Source of the DNA: an uncultured Lachnospiraceae bacterium
Lineage (GTDB): Bacteria > Bacillota > Clostridia > Lachnospirales > Lachnospiraceae
Direction: 5' to 3'
DNA: 64,000 nucleotides
NCBI GenBank assembly: GCA_910586405.1
Contig: CAJUII010000006.1
Location: 1-64,000 of the forward strand
Both the position numbers and the translations under genes were made by a program. This document shows, piece after piece, positions 35,550 through 45,101 of this stretch. Below the pieces are notes generated by a model. The model did not search any database and had not been told where the DNA came from. It was given only the letters and a program-made list of their open reading frames with translations. Positions within the stretch are counted from its first letter, which is position 1, and each line of letters opens with the position of its first letter.

Positions 35550-36278
35550 CTAGCTCACCATCTCTTTTTTGAGCCGCTTCATAATCTTCTTTTCAAGACG
35601 TGAGATATACGACTGCGAGATCCCCAGATAATCCGCGACCTCCTTCTGTGTCATCTCCATGTCGTCCGGGTTATTCAGACCAAACCTCAACATGATAATG
35701 GTCCGCTCACGCTCTCCAAGTTTAGAGATGGCGCGCTTTAGCTGGCTTCGCTCCACCTCGGTCTCCAAATCCCTGTAGATCACATCCTCATCTGTGCCAA
35801 GGATATCTGACAATAACAGCTCATTTCCATCCCAATCCACATTCAGGGGTTCATCGATCGAAACCTCCAGCTTTGTCTTATTATTTCTTCTCAGGTACAT
35901 CAAAATCTCATTTTCGATGCACCTTGATGCATACGTTGCCAATTTAATATTTTTGCTGCGATTAAACGTATTGATTGCCTTGATCAGCCCGATGGTGCCA
36001 ATGGAAATCAAATCCTCAACGCCTACACCTGTATTGTCAAACTTCTTGGCGATATACACTACAAGCCTTAGATTGTGTTCTATCAGCAATGCCCTTGACT
36101 CGTTTGCGTGTTCTGTCTCAAGTCCATTGATCGCCCTGTTTTCCTCCTCACTCTCCAACGGCGGAGGCAGCACTTCTGAACCGCCTATATAGTGTATCTC
36201 ATTTCCCGCTGCGTTTTTTAGCATGTTTTTTCCAAATGATAATCTTAATTTTCCCGGCAAATACAGTTTTAAAATCAT
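35550..36278 (-). CDS. sigE: RNA polymerase sporulation sigma factor SigE (pro-sigma-E)
   Basis: Early mother-cell sigma factor made as an inactive precursor. 242 aa from the ATG at 36278 (GGAGG upstream; the ATG at 36293 is less likely). The N-terminal pro-sequence is followed by [10 protein letters not shown], near the expected cleavage region, then region 2 ([56 protein letters not shown]) and region 4 ([22 protein letters not shown]). It lies directly after spoIIGA, its processing protease, 30 bp apart. Confidence 0.97.
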   Translation of the reverse strand: MILKLYLPGKLRLSFGKNMLKNAAGNEIHYIGGSEVLPPPLESEEENRAINGLETEHANESRALLIEHNLRLVVYIAKKFDNTGVGVEDLISIGTIGLIKAINTFNRSKNIKLATYASRCIENEILMYLRRNNKTKLEVSIDEPLNVDWDGNELLLSDILGTDEDVIYRDLETEVERSQLKRAISKLGERERTIIMLRFGLNNPDDMEMTQKEVADYLGISQSYISRLEKKIMKRLKKEMVS

Positions 36279-36308
36279 TTTGATATCCTCCATCCCTCAC
36301 AATATCCC

Positions 36309-37109
36309 TCATATAATCAGGCTATGGTTCAGAATCATCTGGAACTGCCCATCCTTTGACAGTTTTCCCTTATAGAGTGCGATCACTGCTCCCTTTTTTA
36401 CCACCTGTTCTTTTTCCTTTTGAATAATCAGTTCATCCACCACAATTCCCTCCAAAATGCCATGCTCCTTGCCAACACTCTGATAAGGAATAACCTTATA
36501 CTTTTGCGGATATTTTTCCAGCCACTTCTTAGTCGCTTCTGTCTCTTCCACCACACTCACTGGTTTGCCAGTCACAGGGTCTGTCAGAAAGTTTCCCGTG
36601 TCAAACAGCGCCCTGTACACCGCATTCTCCCCTTCCTCTGTCAGTGTGACCTCGTAAATCTGCCTTGACTCAACCAGACTGCGGTATGCAAGGATAAAAA
36701 ACACGATACCTGCGATCGCAACACTCACAACAATACGCGCCCAGCGCTCTCCCACAAGCCTGTCTGCGCATTGCATGAGTTTCCCATAGGCAAATTCCAT
36801 TCCGTGCAGATCAATAATTCCCATGACAAGTCTTCGAAATAAATTTTTTCCACGAAAAGGATTTCGGATACATAGGAGCAGCATTCCTGCATCCAGAACA
36901 AAAACCAACAGGATATAACCGACACTGTACCCAATCCCCAGAATCAGTATCAGCACCGCTCCTATACCACCCACAATAGACGCCGCCAACAATCTGACAA
37001 GTATGATCTTTTCTTTCAGAAGTAACTGCGTCAACAATAAAAGCTGTATATTCATCAGAACATTTTGTGCCAGAAAAATGTCAATGTATACTTCATAAAT
37101 TCGTATCAC
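36309..37109 (-). CDS. spoIIGA: sigma-E processing peptidase SpoIIGA
   Basis: Membrane aspartic protease that cleaves pro-sigma-E in the mother cell. Five hydrophobic helices fill residues 1-145; the C-terminal domain carries ALFDTGNFLTDP with the catalytic Asp at about residue 170. The start is odd: the frame opens with GTG at 37109, but that codon sits inside the SD core GGAGGTGAT. Family N-termini read M-Y-Y-E-V-Y-I-D, which fits initiation at the ATT at 37100, 8 nt after GGAGG; no ATG in frame is suitable. I give the longest frame; the true start may be 37100. Confidence 0.92.
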   Translation of the reverse strand: MIRIYEVYIDIFLAQNVLMNIQLLLLTQLLLKEKIILVRLLAASIVGGIGAVLILILGIGYSVGYILLVFVLDAGMLLLCIRNPFRGKNLFRRLVMGIIDLHGMEFAYGKLMQCADRLVGERWARIVVSVAIAGIVFFILAYRSLVESRQIYEVTLTEEGENAVYRALFDTGNFLTDPVTGKPVSVVEETEATKKWLEKYPQKYKVIPYQSVGKEHGILEGIVVDELIIQKEKEQVVKKGAVIALYKGKLSKDGQFQMILNHSLII

Positions 37110-37147
37110 CTCCGTCTGGCTGTTATTTTTCCTGTGCGCCTGTGCCC

Positions 37148-37180
37148 ATTATACGAAAAAATCCCATGCTTTTTTGTCAA
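37148..37180 (-). promoter_or_regulatory. spoIIG-type promoter with 21-bp spacer
   Basis: Minus strand TTGACA (37180-37175) and TATAAT (37153-37148), both perfect, are separated by 21 bp instead of 17. The Bacillus spoIIG promoter, activated by Spo0A-P with sigma-A, has the same oddity (22 bp). TTTGACA is one base from the inverse 0A box TTCGACA, and AGTCGAA near 37207-37213 is one base from TGTCGAA. It drives spoIIGA-sigE. Confidence 0.78.
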
Positions 37181-37190
37181 AGCATGGGAC
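37155..37190 (-). terminator. terminator of the ftsZ transcript
   Basis: Minus strand TCCCATGCTTT (37189-37179) pairs with AAAGCATGGGA (37172-37162), followed by TTTTTT. It lies 40 bp after ftsZ and overlaps the -35 and spacer of the spoIIG promoter. Confidence 0.85.
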
Positions 37191-37229
37191 AAAATGATGT
37201 TTATTTTTCGACTTTTTGTGAGCATACAA

Positions 37230-38429
37230 TCATCTCTTTAAGAAATTAGGTATATTTAATGTCTGCTCCTTCACATTACTTCTCAGATCTGTAGGAGGTT
37301 TGATTCCATTCGCCGGTCTAGGCTGTGCTCCCTGCGGTGCTTGTCCATTTGGCGTCATCACATTGAGTCCTGCCGTTCCCTGCGGTCTGGGACGAGCTGG
37401 TGCATTCGGCATACTGTTGGGTTTCACAGAGAAATTACTGTTGATTCTACCCATATTATTGACAGGTACATTCGGTGTTTTTTCTACAATACCTGTCGCA
37501 ATCACTGTGACGGTACATGAATCCGCCATGTCCTCATTGTACATCGCGCCAAAGATGACATTGATGTCCTCACCTGCAAGCTCCTGCACGTAACTTGCTG
37601 CATCATTTGCATCAAAGATAGATATATCACCAGAAATATTGAGGATCACATCAGTTGCTCCACTGAGGGTTGTCTCCAAAAGCGGTGAATCAACCGCCAT
37701 CTTGATCGCTTCGGCTGCCTTGTCCTCACCTTTGCCGTAGCCGATTCCGATGTGTGCTATACCTTTTTCCTTCATGACAGTCTGTACATCTGCAAAGTCA
37801 AGGTTAATGACAGAAGGTACATTGATCAAATCTGTGATTCCCTGTACAGACTGCTGAAGCACCTCGTCCGCTTTCTTAAGCGCATCGGGCATGGTTGTCC
37901 GCCGATCGACTATCTCAAGCAGTTTGTCATTTGGAATGACAATCAATGTGTCCACATGTTCCTTGAGCTTCTCAATGCCTGTCAAAGCATTCGCCATACG
38001 CGTCCGTGCCTCAAATTTAAACGGCTTTGTGACTACACCGACTGTGAGGATCCCCATCTCCTTCGCAATCGCTGCCACAATCGGTGCAGCGCCCGTTCCA
38101 GTACCGCCGCCCATACCACAGGTGACAAATACCATGTCAGCGCCCTTTAATGCTTCCTTTATATCCTCGGAACTCTCCTCCGCTGCTTTTTCACCTACCT
38201 CAGGTTTCGCGCCAGCGCCAAGTCCCTTCGTTAGCTTCTCACCAATCTGCAAAAGCTTTGGCGCCTTGCATAGCTGCAATGCTTGCTTATCAGTATTAAC
38301 CCCTATAAATTCAACACCAGTAATCGTCTCATCTATCATTCGGTTCACGGCATTGTTCCCTGCGCCGCCTACACCTACAACTATTATCCTTGCCGCTGCA
38401 TCTGTTTCATTTGATCTAATTTCGAGCAA
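37230..38429 (-). CDS. ftsZ: cell division protein FtsZ
   Basis: Tubulin-like GTPase that forms the Z ring. 399 aa with [14 protein letters not shown], the tubulin signature [21 protein letters not shown], and after a Pro/Asn/Gly-rich linker the C-terminal peptide LNIPNFLKR that binds FtsA/SepF-type partners. I start it at TTG 38429 ([15 protein letters not shown]) because AAGGAGGAAGG lies 8 nt upstream and overlaps the ATG at 38447; other clostridial FtsZ begin the same way. Confidence 0.98.
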   Translation of the reverse strand: MLEIRSNETDAAARIIVVGVGGAGNNAVNRMIDETITGVEFIGVNTDKQALQLCKAPKLLQIGEKLTKGLGAGAKPEVGEKAAEESSEDIKEALKGADMVFVTCGMGGGTGTGAAPIVAAIAKEMGILTVGVVTKPFKFEARTRMANALTGIEKLKEHVDTLIVIPNDKLLEIVDRRTTMPDALKKADEVLQQSVQGITDLINVPSVINLDFADVQTVMKEKGIAHIGIGYGKGEDKAAEAIKMAVDSPLLETTLSGATDVILNISGDISIFDANDAASYVQELAGEDINVIFGAMYNEDMADSCTVTVIATGIVEKTPNVPVNNMGRINSNFSVKPNSMPNAPARPRPQGTAGLNVMTPNGQAPQGAQPRPANGIKPPTDLRSNVKEQTLNIPNFLKR

Positions 38430-38531
38430 GTTTCCTTCCTCCTTCATAATTCCTATTAAATTCCATCTAACTTATCATATAATTTTTTTGGCAATTAATC
38501 AACCTATTTTTTACTTTTCTTTTTCACTTTC

Positions 38532-39287
38532 CTATTTTCCCCTTTCAAAAGTAACACTTTTGCGGTCCGCAGTATAATTTTGCAGGTCAAGTGTTCCCTT
38601 TTCTCCCTCCAGTGATGGCAAAATCTGTGGGAGCTGCATGAGCTTTTCGTCGAGATTCTCAAGTGCTCCGATATTGACTTTCACCTCATCGTACCCTAAC
38701 ATAACATTATAATTTTTATCAAACTGTATCTTATCACAGAGAACATTATATTTGTTGAGAAGCTTCGTGATTGTCAGGATATTCTGAAAAATACGGTCGT
38801 TTTCCACTGGAAGCTTCTCATATAGCACCACATGATCATACTCAAGTCCTGTCACCTGCGGAATCCCTTTCGTCGTGACCTTAGAGGACTCCACAATAAC
38901 GCCCTCATTGTCAAAATACATGTATCTCCCAAGATATTGTACATATCCTGCCAGTGCCTTCTCATATACTGTGATTCGAATGGTGTCATTTGACTGGACA
39001 ACGACATCCATCGTCTCCACAAACGGAACACCCTCTATCCCCTTATTTTTGTATTTTAGAGACAGATAGAGGGAATTATCTCCGAAATATCCTGTCATGA
39101 CCATCGCCTTGATCTCATCGGCAGAATAATGTTTGTTGCCATCCACCTGAACATGTTTGACCGCATAATATGTCAGCACAAAATACAGAACAATTAGAAA
39201 TACATTGATGATGCCCAGCACAATAATAATGCGTTGTTTCAACCTAATCTCCGGCATTTTTGTTATAGTACTATCCTGTTTATTCAT
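38532..39287 (-). CDS. ftsQ: division protein FtsQ/DivIB
   Basis: Bitopic division protein of the FtsQ-FtsL-FtsB complex. 251 aa from the ATG at 39287 (AAAAGG upstream). A short cytoplasmic segment, a helix at about 20-40 (IVLGIINVFLIVLYFVLTYY), the POTRA domain (VKHVQVDGNKHYSADEIKAMVM) and a beta domain (YVQYLGRYMYFDNEGVIVE). Sits between murA and ftsZ as usual for the cluster. Confidence 0.92.
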   Translation of the reverse strand: MNKQDSTITKMPEIRLKQRIIIVLGIINVFLIVLYFVLTYYAVKHVQVDGNKHYSADEIKAMVMTGYFGDNSLYLSLKYKNKGIEGVPFVETMDVVVQSNDTIRITVYEKALAGYVQYLGRYMYFDNEGVIVESSKVTTKGIPQVTGLEYDHVVLYEKLPVENDRIFQNILTITKLLNKYNVLCDKIQFDKNYNVMLGYDEVKVNIGALENLDEKLMQLPQILPSLEGEKGTLDLQNYTADRKSVTFERGK

Positions 39288-39330
39288 CGATATTGCCTTT
39301 TCCTCATATATGCATTCTGCTGACACCGCC

Positions 39331-40659
39331 TCAATTCACATAACGGATACGTGCACCCAATTCAGAAAGATCACCCACGATATTTTGATATCCTCTTCTG
39401 ATATATCCTGAATCCGCCACAGTGGTGATGCCAGATGCGCCAAGACCGGCGATGACAAGCGCTGCACCACCCCTCAATTCCTTGGCGATAACTGTCCGTC
39501 CCTCCAGCTCCCTGTCACCTGTCACGATCGCCGTATCCCCCTCGATCGCGATGTCTGCACCCATGCGCTTTAGCTCCTCCACAATTCGAAACCGGCTTGA
39601 AAAAATACGCTCCCTGATTCGAAGCTCTCCCTTAGCTGTACAAGCTGCCGCAAGAAGCAGCGATTGTAGATCTGTCGGAAACGCCGGATACACATCGGTC
39701 TCTATGTACGGCAGGTTTTTGATCCTGTCACGATCACAGGCATTGACCGTGATTTCACTGCGTGCTGCATCCATCTCAATATCTGCCCCCATCCCTGTTA
39801 TAATATCACAGACACTCCCCAATTGTCCGATGGGAATATTTTCCAATGTCACTTTGCCGCCCGACACCATTGTAGCAAACAGATATGTCCCTGCGACGAT
39901 TCTGTCTGGAATGACTGTATAGTCCACACCGTGAAGTCTCGACAACTCAACACCATGAATCTCTATCCTGCCAGATTTAAAAAAGGTTCCCGCATAGTCA
40001 ATACTAGCGCCTGCCAGATTCAGGAATTTGCACAGCTCGATCACTTCGGGTTCCCTCGCTGCATTTTTGATGACTGTCGTCCCCTGTGCTGTCACTGCTG
40101 CCAGGATAACATTCTGTGTCGCCCCCACACTCGAAAATGGAAACTCAATCACAGCCCCTTTTAACTCATCGGCATATGCATGGATATGATTTCCCTCTGT
40201 CCAAATCTGAGCCCCGAGCTTCTCCAGTCCATACAGATGCAGATCGATCGGCCGCTCACCAATCACGCAGCCTCCTGGATAGTTGACACAGACCTCCCCA
40301 AGCCGCCCAAGCATCGCTCCCATCAAGACGACGGAGGAACGCATGGCAGATACATATTTTTCGGGCAGCCTGCGTTCCCGCACACTGCGTGTATCAACCA
40401 CAATCCTGTTGTCCGCAAGCAATTCTTCTGTATCGACCACCGCACCAGTACTCTTCAACAGACTGCACATACACTCGATATCTGTAATATTCGGGCAGCC
40501 TCGCAGCACACATTTCCCCGGTATCAACATGCACGCCGCAAGTACCGGAAGTGCTGCATTTTTAGACCCTTGTATCCGTATCCTGCCGCCGAGCGGCTTT
40601 TTTCCCTCCATCCGTATAGACTCATCATTCCCGCCAAACTGGGTCATAGGCTTCACCAT
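39331..40659 (-). CDS. murA: UDP-N-acetylglucosamine 1-carboxyvinyltransferase
   Basis: First committed step of peptidoglycan precursor synthesis: transfers enolpyruvate from PEP to UDP-GlcNAc. 442 aa; GSKNAALPVLAA with the active-site Lys/Asn, the fosfomycin-target Cys in GGCVIGERP (residue 131), VGATQNVILAA and FPTDLQ. No convincing SD precedes the ATG at 40659; Met5 is an alternative. It occupies the position where murG is usually found, between the ftsW/spoVE-like gene and ftsQ. Many Firmicutes have two MurA copies; whether this is the only one is unknown. Confidence 0.95.
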   Translation of the reverse strand: MVKPMTQFGGNDESIRMEGKKPLGGRIRIQGSKNAALPVLAACMLIPGKCVLRGCPNITDIECMCSLLKSTGAVVDTEELLADNRIVVDTRSVRERRLPEKYVSAMRSSVVLMGAMLGRLGEVCVNYPGGCVIGERPIDLHLYGLEKLGAQIWTEGNHIHAYADELKGAVIEFPFSSVGATQNVILAAVTAQGTTVIKNAAREPEVIELCKFLNLAGASIDYAGTFFKSGRIEIHGVELSRLHGVDYTVIPDRIVAGTYLFATMVSGGKVTLENIPIGQLGSVCDIITGMGADIEMDAARSEITVNACDRDRIKNLPYIETDVYPAFPTDLQSLLLAAACTAKGELRIRERIFSSRFRIVEELKRMGADIAIEGDTAIVTGDRELEGRTVIAKELRGGAALVIAGLGASGITTVADSGYIRRGYQNIVGDLSELGARIRYVN

Positions 40660-40711
40660 ATAAATATATCAATCATAATATTATATGCGTGAACTTTGTA
40701 TAAATTCCCAT

Positions 40712-41863
40712 TTATCTGCAACTTTTACTTACATTTAATACGATTCCGATCTCCGTCAGCAGAAACAAGGTCGAAGTGCCGCCATAACTAATAAAAGGCA
40801 GCGTGATTCCAGTATTGGGAATGGTATTGGTCACAACAGCGATATTCAATATTACCTGTATGGCATAATGCGCCATCACACCAACCACCAGCAGTGCACC
40901 AAATCGATCCACCGCCTTGTTTGCAATAATCATACAGCTCCAGATCAACACCACAAAGAGCAGAATGATCGCCAGCGCGCCAAACAGCCCCAACTCTTCG
41001 CATATAATAGAAAAAATCATATCGTTCTGCGCCTCTGGCAGAAATCCCCGCTTCTGCATACTCTGCCCCAGTCCTTTTCCCCAGATTCCGCCGGAACCGA
41101 TTGCATATAATGCCTGAAGCGTCTGAAAGGCCTGATCTGTACTGTACGCTTCGGGATTGAGCCATGCTGCAATACGCGCGAGACGGAATGTCGAACCTGA
41201 CGTGTCCGCATTGGACACATAGGACACTATCGCAACAACCGCTGCAAGAACTGCCGCCCCACTCGCAAAAAACCACTTGTAATCAGGCACTGCCACAAAG
41301 AGCATCGCAACGGCAATTCCAAGGATGATAACTGCGGAGCTCAGATTATTGGTCAGCTCATAGACAAGCACTGCCAGAAACACAGGCGGAACCAGCACGA
41401 TCGCAAGTCCTTTCGGCGTTCTAATAACATTTTTTCCCAGACTTTCCAATCGCTGAATGATACTTGACAGGTAGATGATCACGCCAATCTTAGCTACCTC
41501 CGCCGGCTGAAATGTAGTGATCCCCACATTGATCCAACGGCTTGCTCCATTTCTGGTGATGCCGATTGGAGATTTCACCAGCACAATCAGTATCGCAGAT
41601 ACGACGATCGCGAGCACATCAAAGCGCTGCAATGTCTTATATGGAAATTTGATCATAATAAAGAGCGCTACAAAGCCAACCACTGTATTTTGCGCCTGAT
41701 TTTTCAGAAAAAATGCTGAGTCCCCGTGATCCATCCCCGCATCATAAGAACTGACTGAATAGATCATCAATAGTCCAAATCCAACCAAAAACAACACTAC
41801 GGTCAACAGAACGTAATCCATGTTATGTTTGCTGCTTCGAAACTTAACTGGTTGTCTTACCAC
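40712..41863 (-). CDS. ftsW: SEDS peptidoglycan glycosyltransferase FtsW/SpoVE
   Basis: Polytopic SEDS-family glycan polymerase working with a class B PBP at the septum or spore cortex. 383 aa, about ten helices, with GASRWINVGITTFQPAEVAKI, ELTNNLSSAVII, GQSMQKRGFLPEAQNDMIFSIICEE and the closing TGITLPFISYGGTSTLF. The GTG at 41863 follows GGAGGAGTGA, and that SD overlaps the murD stop. FtsW and SpoVE cannot be told apart by sequence alone here. Confidence 0.94.
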   Translation of the reverse strand: MVRQPVKFRSSKHNMDYVLLTVVLFLVGFGLLMIYSVSSYDAGMDHGDSAFFLKNQAQNTVVGFVALFIMIKFPYKTLQRFDVLAIVVSAILIVLVKSPIGITRNGASRWINVGITTFQPAEVAKIGVIIYLSSIIQRLESLGKNVIRTPKGLAIVLVPPVFLAVLVYELTNNLSSAVIILGIAVAMLFVAVPDYKWFFASGAAVLAAVVAIVSYVSNADTSGSTFRLARIAAWLNPEAYSTDQAFQTLQALYAIGSGGIWGKGLGQSMQKRGFLPEAQNDMIFSIICEELGLFGALAIILLFVVLIWSCMIIANKAVDRFGALLVVGVMAHYAIQVILNIAVVTNTIPNTGITLPFISYGGTSTLFLLTEIGIVLNVSKSCR

Positions 41864-41867
41864 AAAA

Positions 41868-43253
41868 TCACTCCTCCAGATTCCTTACATATTCTTTGAA
41901 CTGGCTGCCCCGCACCTCATAGTTTGGAAACATCCCCCAGCTTGCACATGCAGGTGACAACAATACCGCGTCTCCCGCACTGGCTTCCCGCACGCAGGTG
42001 TCAAGCGCTGCCTCAAAGGTCTCCTCAAACAAAATATCCTTCTTGGGAAATCCACACTTTACAGCACACTCTGCAATTTTCTCCCGCGTCTGTCCAATCA
42101 GCACCAGCTTCTTCACCTTGCCGTCAAAACAGCGCACCCAGTCCTCATAAGTGCTTCCCTTATCATAACCGCCGCCAAGCAGTACTGTAGGCCGATCCAT
42201 CGCCTTAATTCCCTGAATGGCCGCATCTGTATTCGTCGCCTTGGAATCATTGTAATATACAACGCCTTTCTTCGTCGCAACATACTCAATGCGGTGCTCC
42301 ACCGCCACAAACCGCCGAATGGTCGCCAGTATGTTATTCATCGGAACCCCCGCGCTCACACAAATGCCGATTGCCGCCATGACATTCTCTATATTACAGA
42401 CACCGACCAAATTCATGTCTGTCCTGACATTGAGCAGGCGCTCCGGCATACCGTCTACTGCTAGATAAATTTCCTCTCCCTCATAATACAGACCATTTTC
42501 AAGTCTTCGTGCCGAGGAGAAATACAGGACTTTTGCCGGGCATCTGTCACCGAAATTCCTTGTATATTCATTTTCATAGTTTAAGATACAATAGTCGTCC
42601 TTGGTCTGATTCATGGCCACAGCCTCCTTCGCCGCCACATACTTCTCCATCGTGTGATGGCGGTTTAGATGGTCTGGTGTAATGTTCAAGATCGCGGACA
42701 CCTGTGGATGAAAGTCCTCGATAGTCTCAAGCTGGAAACTAGAAATCTCTGCGACAGAGACTGTGTTCTCACACATCAAAGGCGCCGCGTCCGTGTATGG
42801 ATTCCCTATATTTCCCACAATGTACACACTGTCCAGATACTCCTGCATAATCTGTCCCACTAGGGATGTCGTCGTCGTCTTGCCGTTTGTGCCGGTGATT
42901 GCGAGCACTCTGCCTTTTGCAAAATGATAGGCAAGCTCTATTTCCCCCCATATGTGAATGTTATGCTCTTTCATATAAACTACAAAATCTGCATCGACAG
43001 GAACACCAGGGCTTAACACTGCGAGCGTCACCCCCTCGACAAGTACCTCCTGAAAGGAACCTGTATGGATTTCCGCCTTGGTCTGTCTCCCAAGCTTCTC
43101 TGTGAGCACTGCTTTTACCTTCTCTTTGTCCGTATTCTCATTCCCATCATACAGCACTGGTAATGCATCGTTTTTTTCCAGCAATACCGCCGAGCCAATG
43201 CCGCTTTTGCCTGTTCCGACGATAATCACTCTCCTGCCCTTCAAATCAATCAT
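41868..43253 (-). CDS. murD: UDP-N-acetylmuramoyl-L-alanine--D-glutamate ligase
   Basis: ATP-dependent Mur ligase adding D-Glu to UDP-MurNAc-L-Ala. 461 aa; N-terminal Rossmann part (GTGKSGIGSAVLL), ATP loop ITGTNGKTTTTSLV, ILNITPDHLNRHHTMEKY, and YYNDSKATNTDAAIQGIKA in the central/C-terminal domains. It lies 28 bp after a class B PBP with no room for mraY, and overlaps the ftsW SD. Confidence 0.97.
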   Translation of the reverse strand: MIDLKGRRVIIVGTGKSGIGSAVLLEKNDALPVLYDGNENTDKEKVKAVLTEKLGRQTKAEIHTGSFQEVLVEGVTLAVLSPGVPVDADFVVYMKEHNIHIWGEIELAYHFAKGRVLAITGTNGKTTTTSLVGQIMQEYLDSVYIVGNIGNPYTDAAPLMCENTVSVAEISSFQLETIEDFHPQVSAILNITPDHLNRHHTMEKYVAAKEAVAMNQTKDDYCILNYENEYTRNFGDRCPAKVLYFSSARRLENGLYYEGEEIYLAVDGMPERLLNVRTDMNLVGVCNIENVMAAIGICVSAGVPMNNILATIRRFVAVEHRIEYVATKKGVVYYNDSKATNTDAAIQGIKAMDRPTVLLGGGYDKGSTYEDWVRCFDGKVKKLVLIGQTREKIAECAVKCGFPKKDILFEETFEAALDTCVREASAGDAVLLSPACASWGMFPNYEVRGSQFKEYVRNLEE

Positions 43254-43281
43254 GATTCTCTATACACCCTCTCTCAAAATC

Positions 43282-45036
43282 TTATTTATAATCTATTTCT
43301 TCTAAATATGGAAGTATATTCTCAAAAAGCTGCCGCACCACTGGCGCTGCTATCTGTCCGCCGTAATACATCCCCTGCGGCGTATCGATAATGGCAAGCG
43401 CCATGACCTTGGGGTCATCTGCGGGTGCAAACCCCAGAAAAGACGCAATATACCTGCCGCTTCCTCGCGGAAGCGTCTGGCTTGTTGCCGTTTTTCCTCC
43501 TATCCTGAAGCCTTCCACATAGCCATTTTTGCCGCCTCCATTCTCCACAACCTGCTCTAGTACATACCTTAATTTATCTGTCGTATCAGACGACACGATT
43601 CCTTCCGATGTGGGATAGACAAACTCATCTACTGATGTGCCGTCCGCATTCACCGCTTTCACACCAAAATGAGGTGTCACCAGCTTTCCGCCGTTGATCA
43701 GCCCTGCCACAGTTGTCATCAGCCTGACCGGTGTGATCTGAAAGGACTGTCCAAACGAGATTGTGGCAAGCTCCACTTCACCAATCTTATCCAACTGATG
43801 CATGATCGTCCCCGCCTCGCCTGGTAGATCAATTCCCGTCTTTTGTTTCAATCCAAACTTTGTAAAATACTCATAATAACGCTCCACACCAATCCTGAGC
43901 CCCACCATGATAAATACAGGGTTACAGGAGTTCATGACAGCATGGGTAAAATCCTCCGCTCCATGTCCTGCCACTTTGTGACAGCGTATCTTTCTATCAT
44001 CCACAATAATATAACCCGGACAAGAAAAATTGTCCTCCAGACGTACCGCCCCGCTCTCCAATCCCGCCGCAGCGGTAATGGTCTTAAAGGTGGACCCTGG
44101 TTCATAGGTATCATTGATACAACCGTTTCGCCACATTTTATTGAGTAGATCCTGTGTGCTTTCCTGGCTGTCTTCACGCTGCACCTGAAATTCGTCAATC
44201 AGTGTATAGGGTTCATTCAGATGAAACTCTGGCACATCCACCATCGCAAGGATCTCACCATTGTTGACATTCATGACGATGATCGAAACACCTGCCGCCT
44301 GCTTTGTCTCATATGCCTGCTTTGCAAGCTGTGTCGCATAGCGCTGAATATTCACATCCAGGCTGATGTACAGGTCTTTTCCCGCTTCTGGTTCCTTTCT
44401 GCGCTCCCCCATCCCATCCAGCTCAATGCCCTTCGCATCTGTCAATGTGAGAATCTGCCCTTTCTTACCCGTCAGATATTTCTCATATGTTACCTCCAGA
44501 CCGATAATCCCCTGATTATCCCCACCCGTAAATCCTAACACCTTGGATGCCAGATCGTCATACGGATAATAACGTTTATAGTCCTCATCCACCTTCACTC
44601 CTGCCATATCATAATTTCGTATCTTATCACCAATTTCTTTATCCACATTGCTCTTGATACGCTCACGGGCACTGTACTTTTCTACACGTTTGCGCACATA
44701 TTCCTCAGAAAGTCCCAACTCACGACACAACATGTCAATCACCTTATCAGGCTCTTTTATCTGACTGTGTATGACCGAAATGGTACATACTGTCTTATTG
44801 TCTGCAAGGACAGTTCCTGTCGAATCAATGATCCTGCCCCTTGCCGCTTTGATATCACGTTCCCGCTCATGAAGATCTGTGGCAAGCGCCGTGTAATGCT
44901 CCGAGCAAAAGATCATCAGATATCCCACACGCACGCCAAGCAGCAGCAATAGCACCACAGACATAATACACAGTACAAAAGTCTTTCTTTTCTGTACGGT
45001 CATATTTCGTCTTCCTGTACTGTTTTTGATTGCCAT
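43282..45036 (-). CDS. class B penicillin-binding protein (SpoVD/FtsI-like)
   Basis: Transpeptidase partner of a SEDS polymerase. 584 aa from the ATG at 45036 (AGGGG upstream; the ATG at 45054 is an alternative). One N-terminal helix, dimerisation domain (RGRIIDSTGTVLADN), transpeptidase with SxxK in EPGSTFK, SxN in NSCNPV, and a third motif KTA (GGKTATSQ) instead of KTG. No PASTA domain is present, unlike Bacillus SpoVD. Two class B PBP genes are consecutive here; this one resembles SpoVD by place, but division or sporulation use is not decided. Confidence 0.93.
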   Translation of the reverse strand: MAIKNSTGRRNMTVQKRKTFVLCIMSVVLLLLLGVRVGYLMIFCSEHYTALATDLHERERDIKAARGRIIDSTGTVLADNKTVCTISVIHSQIKEPDKVIDMLCRELGLSEEYVRKRVEKYSARERIKSNVDKEIGDKIRNYDMAGVKVDEDYKRYYPYDDLASKVLGFTGGDNQGIIGLEVTYEKYLTGKKGQILTLTDAKGIELDGMGERRKEPEAGKDLYISLDVNIQRYATQLAKQAYETKQAAGVSIIVMNVNNGEILAMVDVPEFHLNEPYTLIDEFQVQREDSQESTQDLLNKMWRNGCINDTYEPGSTFKTITAAAGLESGAVRLEDNFSCPGYIIVDDRKIRCHKVAGHGAEDFTHAVMNSCNPVFIMVGLRIGVERYYEYFTKFGLKQKTGIDLPGEAGTIMHQLDKIGEVELATISFGQSFQITPVRLMTTVAGLINGGKLVTPHFGVKAVNADGTSVDEFVYPTSEGIVSSDTTDKLRYVLEQVVENGGGKNGYVEGFRIGGKTATSQTLPRGSGRYIASFLGFAPADDPKVMALAIIDTPQGMYYGGQIAAPVVRQLFENILPYLEEIDYK

Positions 45037-45101
45037 CCTTACCCCTACTATCATAAAATATTGTATTACTATTATTTTATGACTGCGGGGACCCTTATAT
45101 G

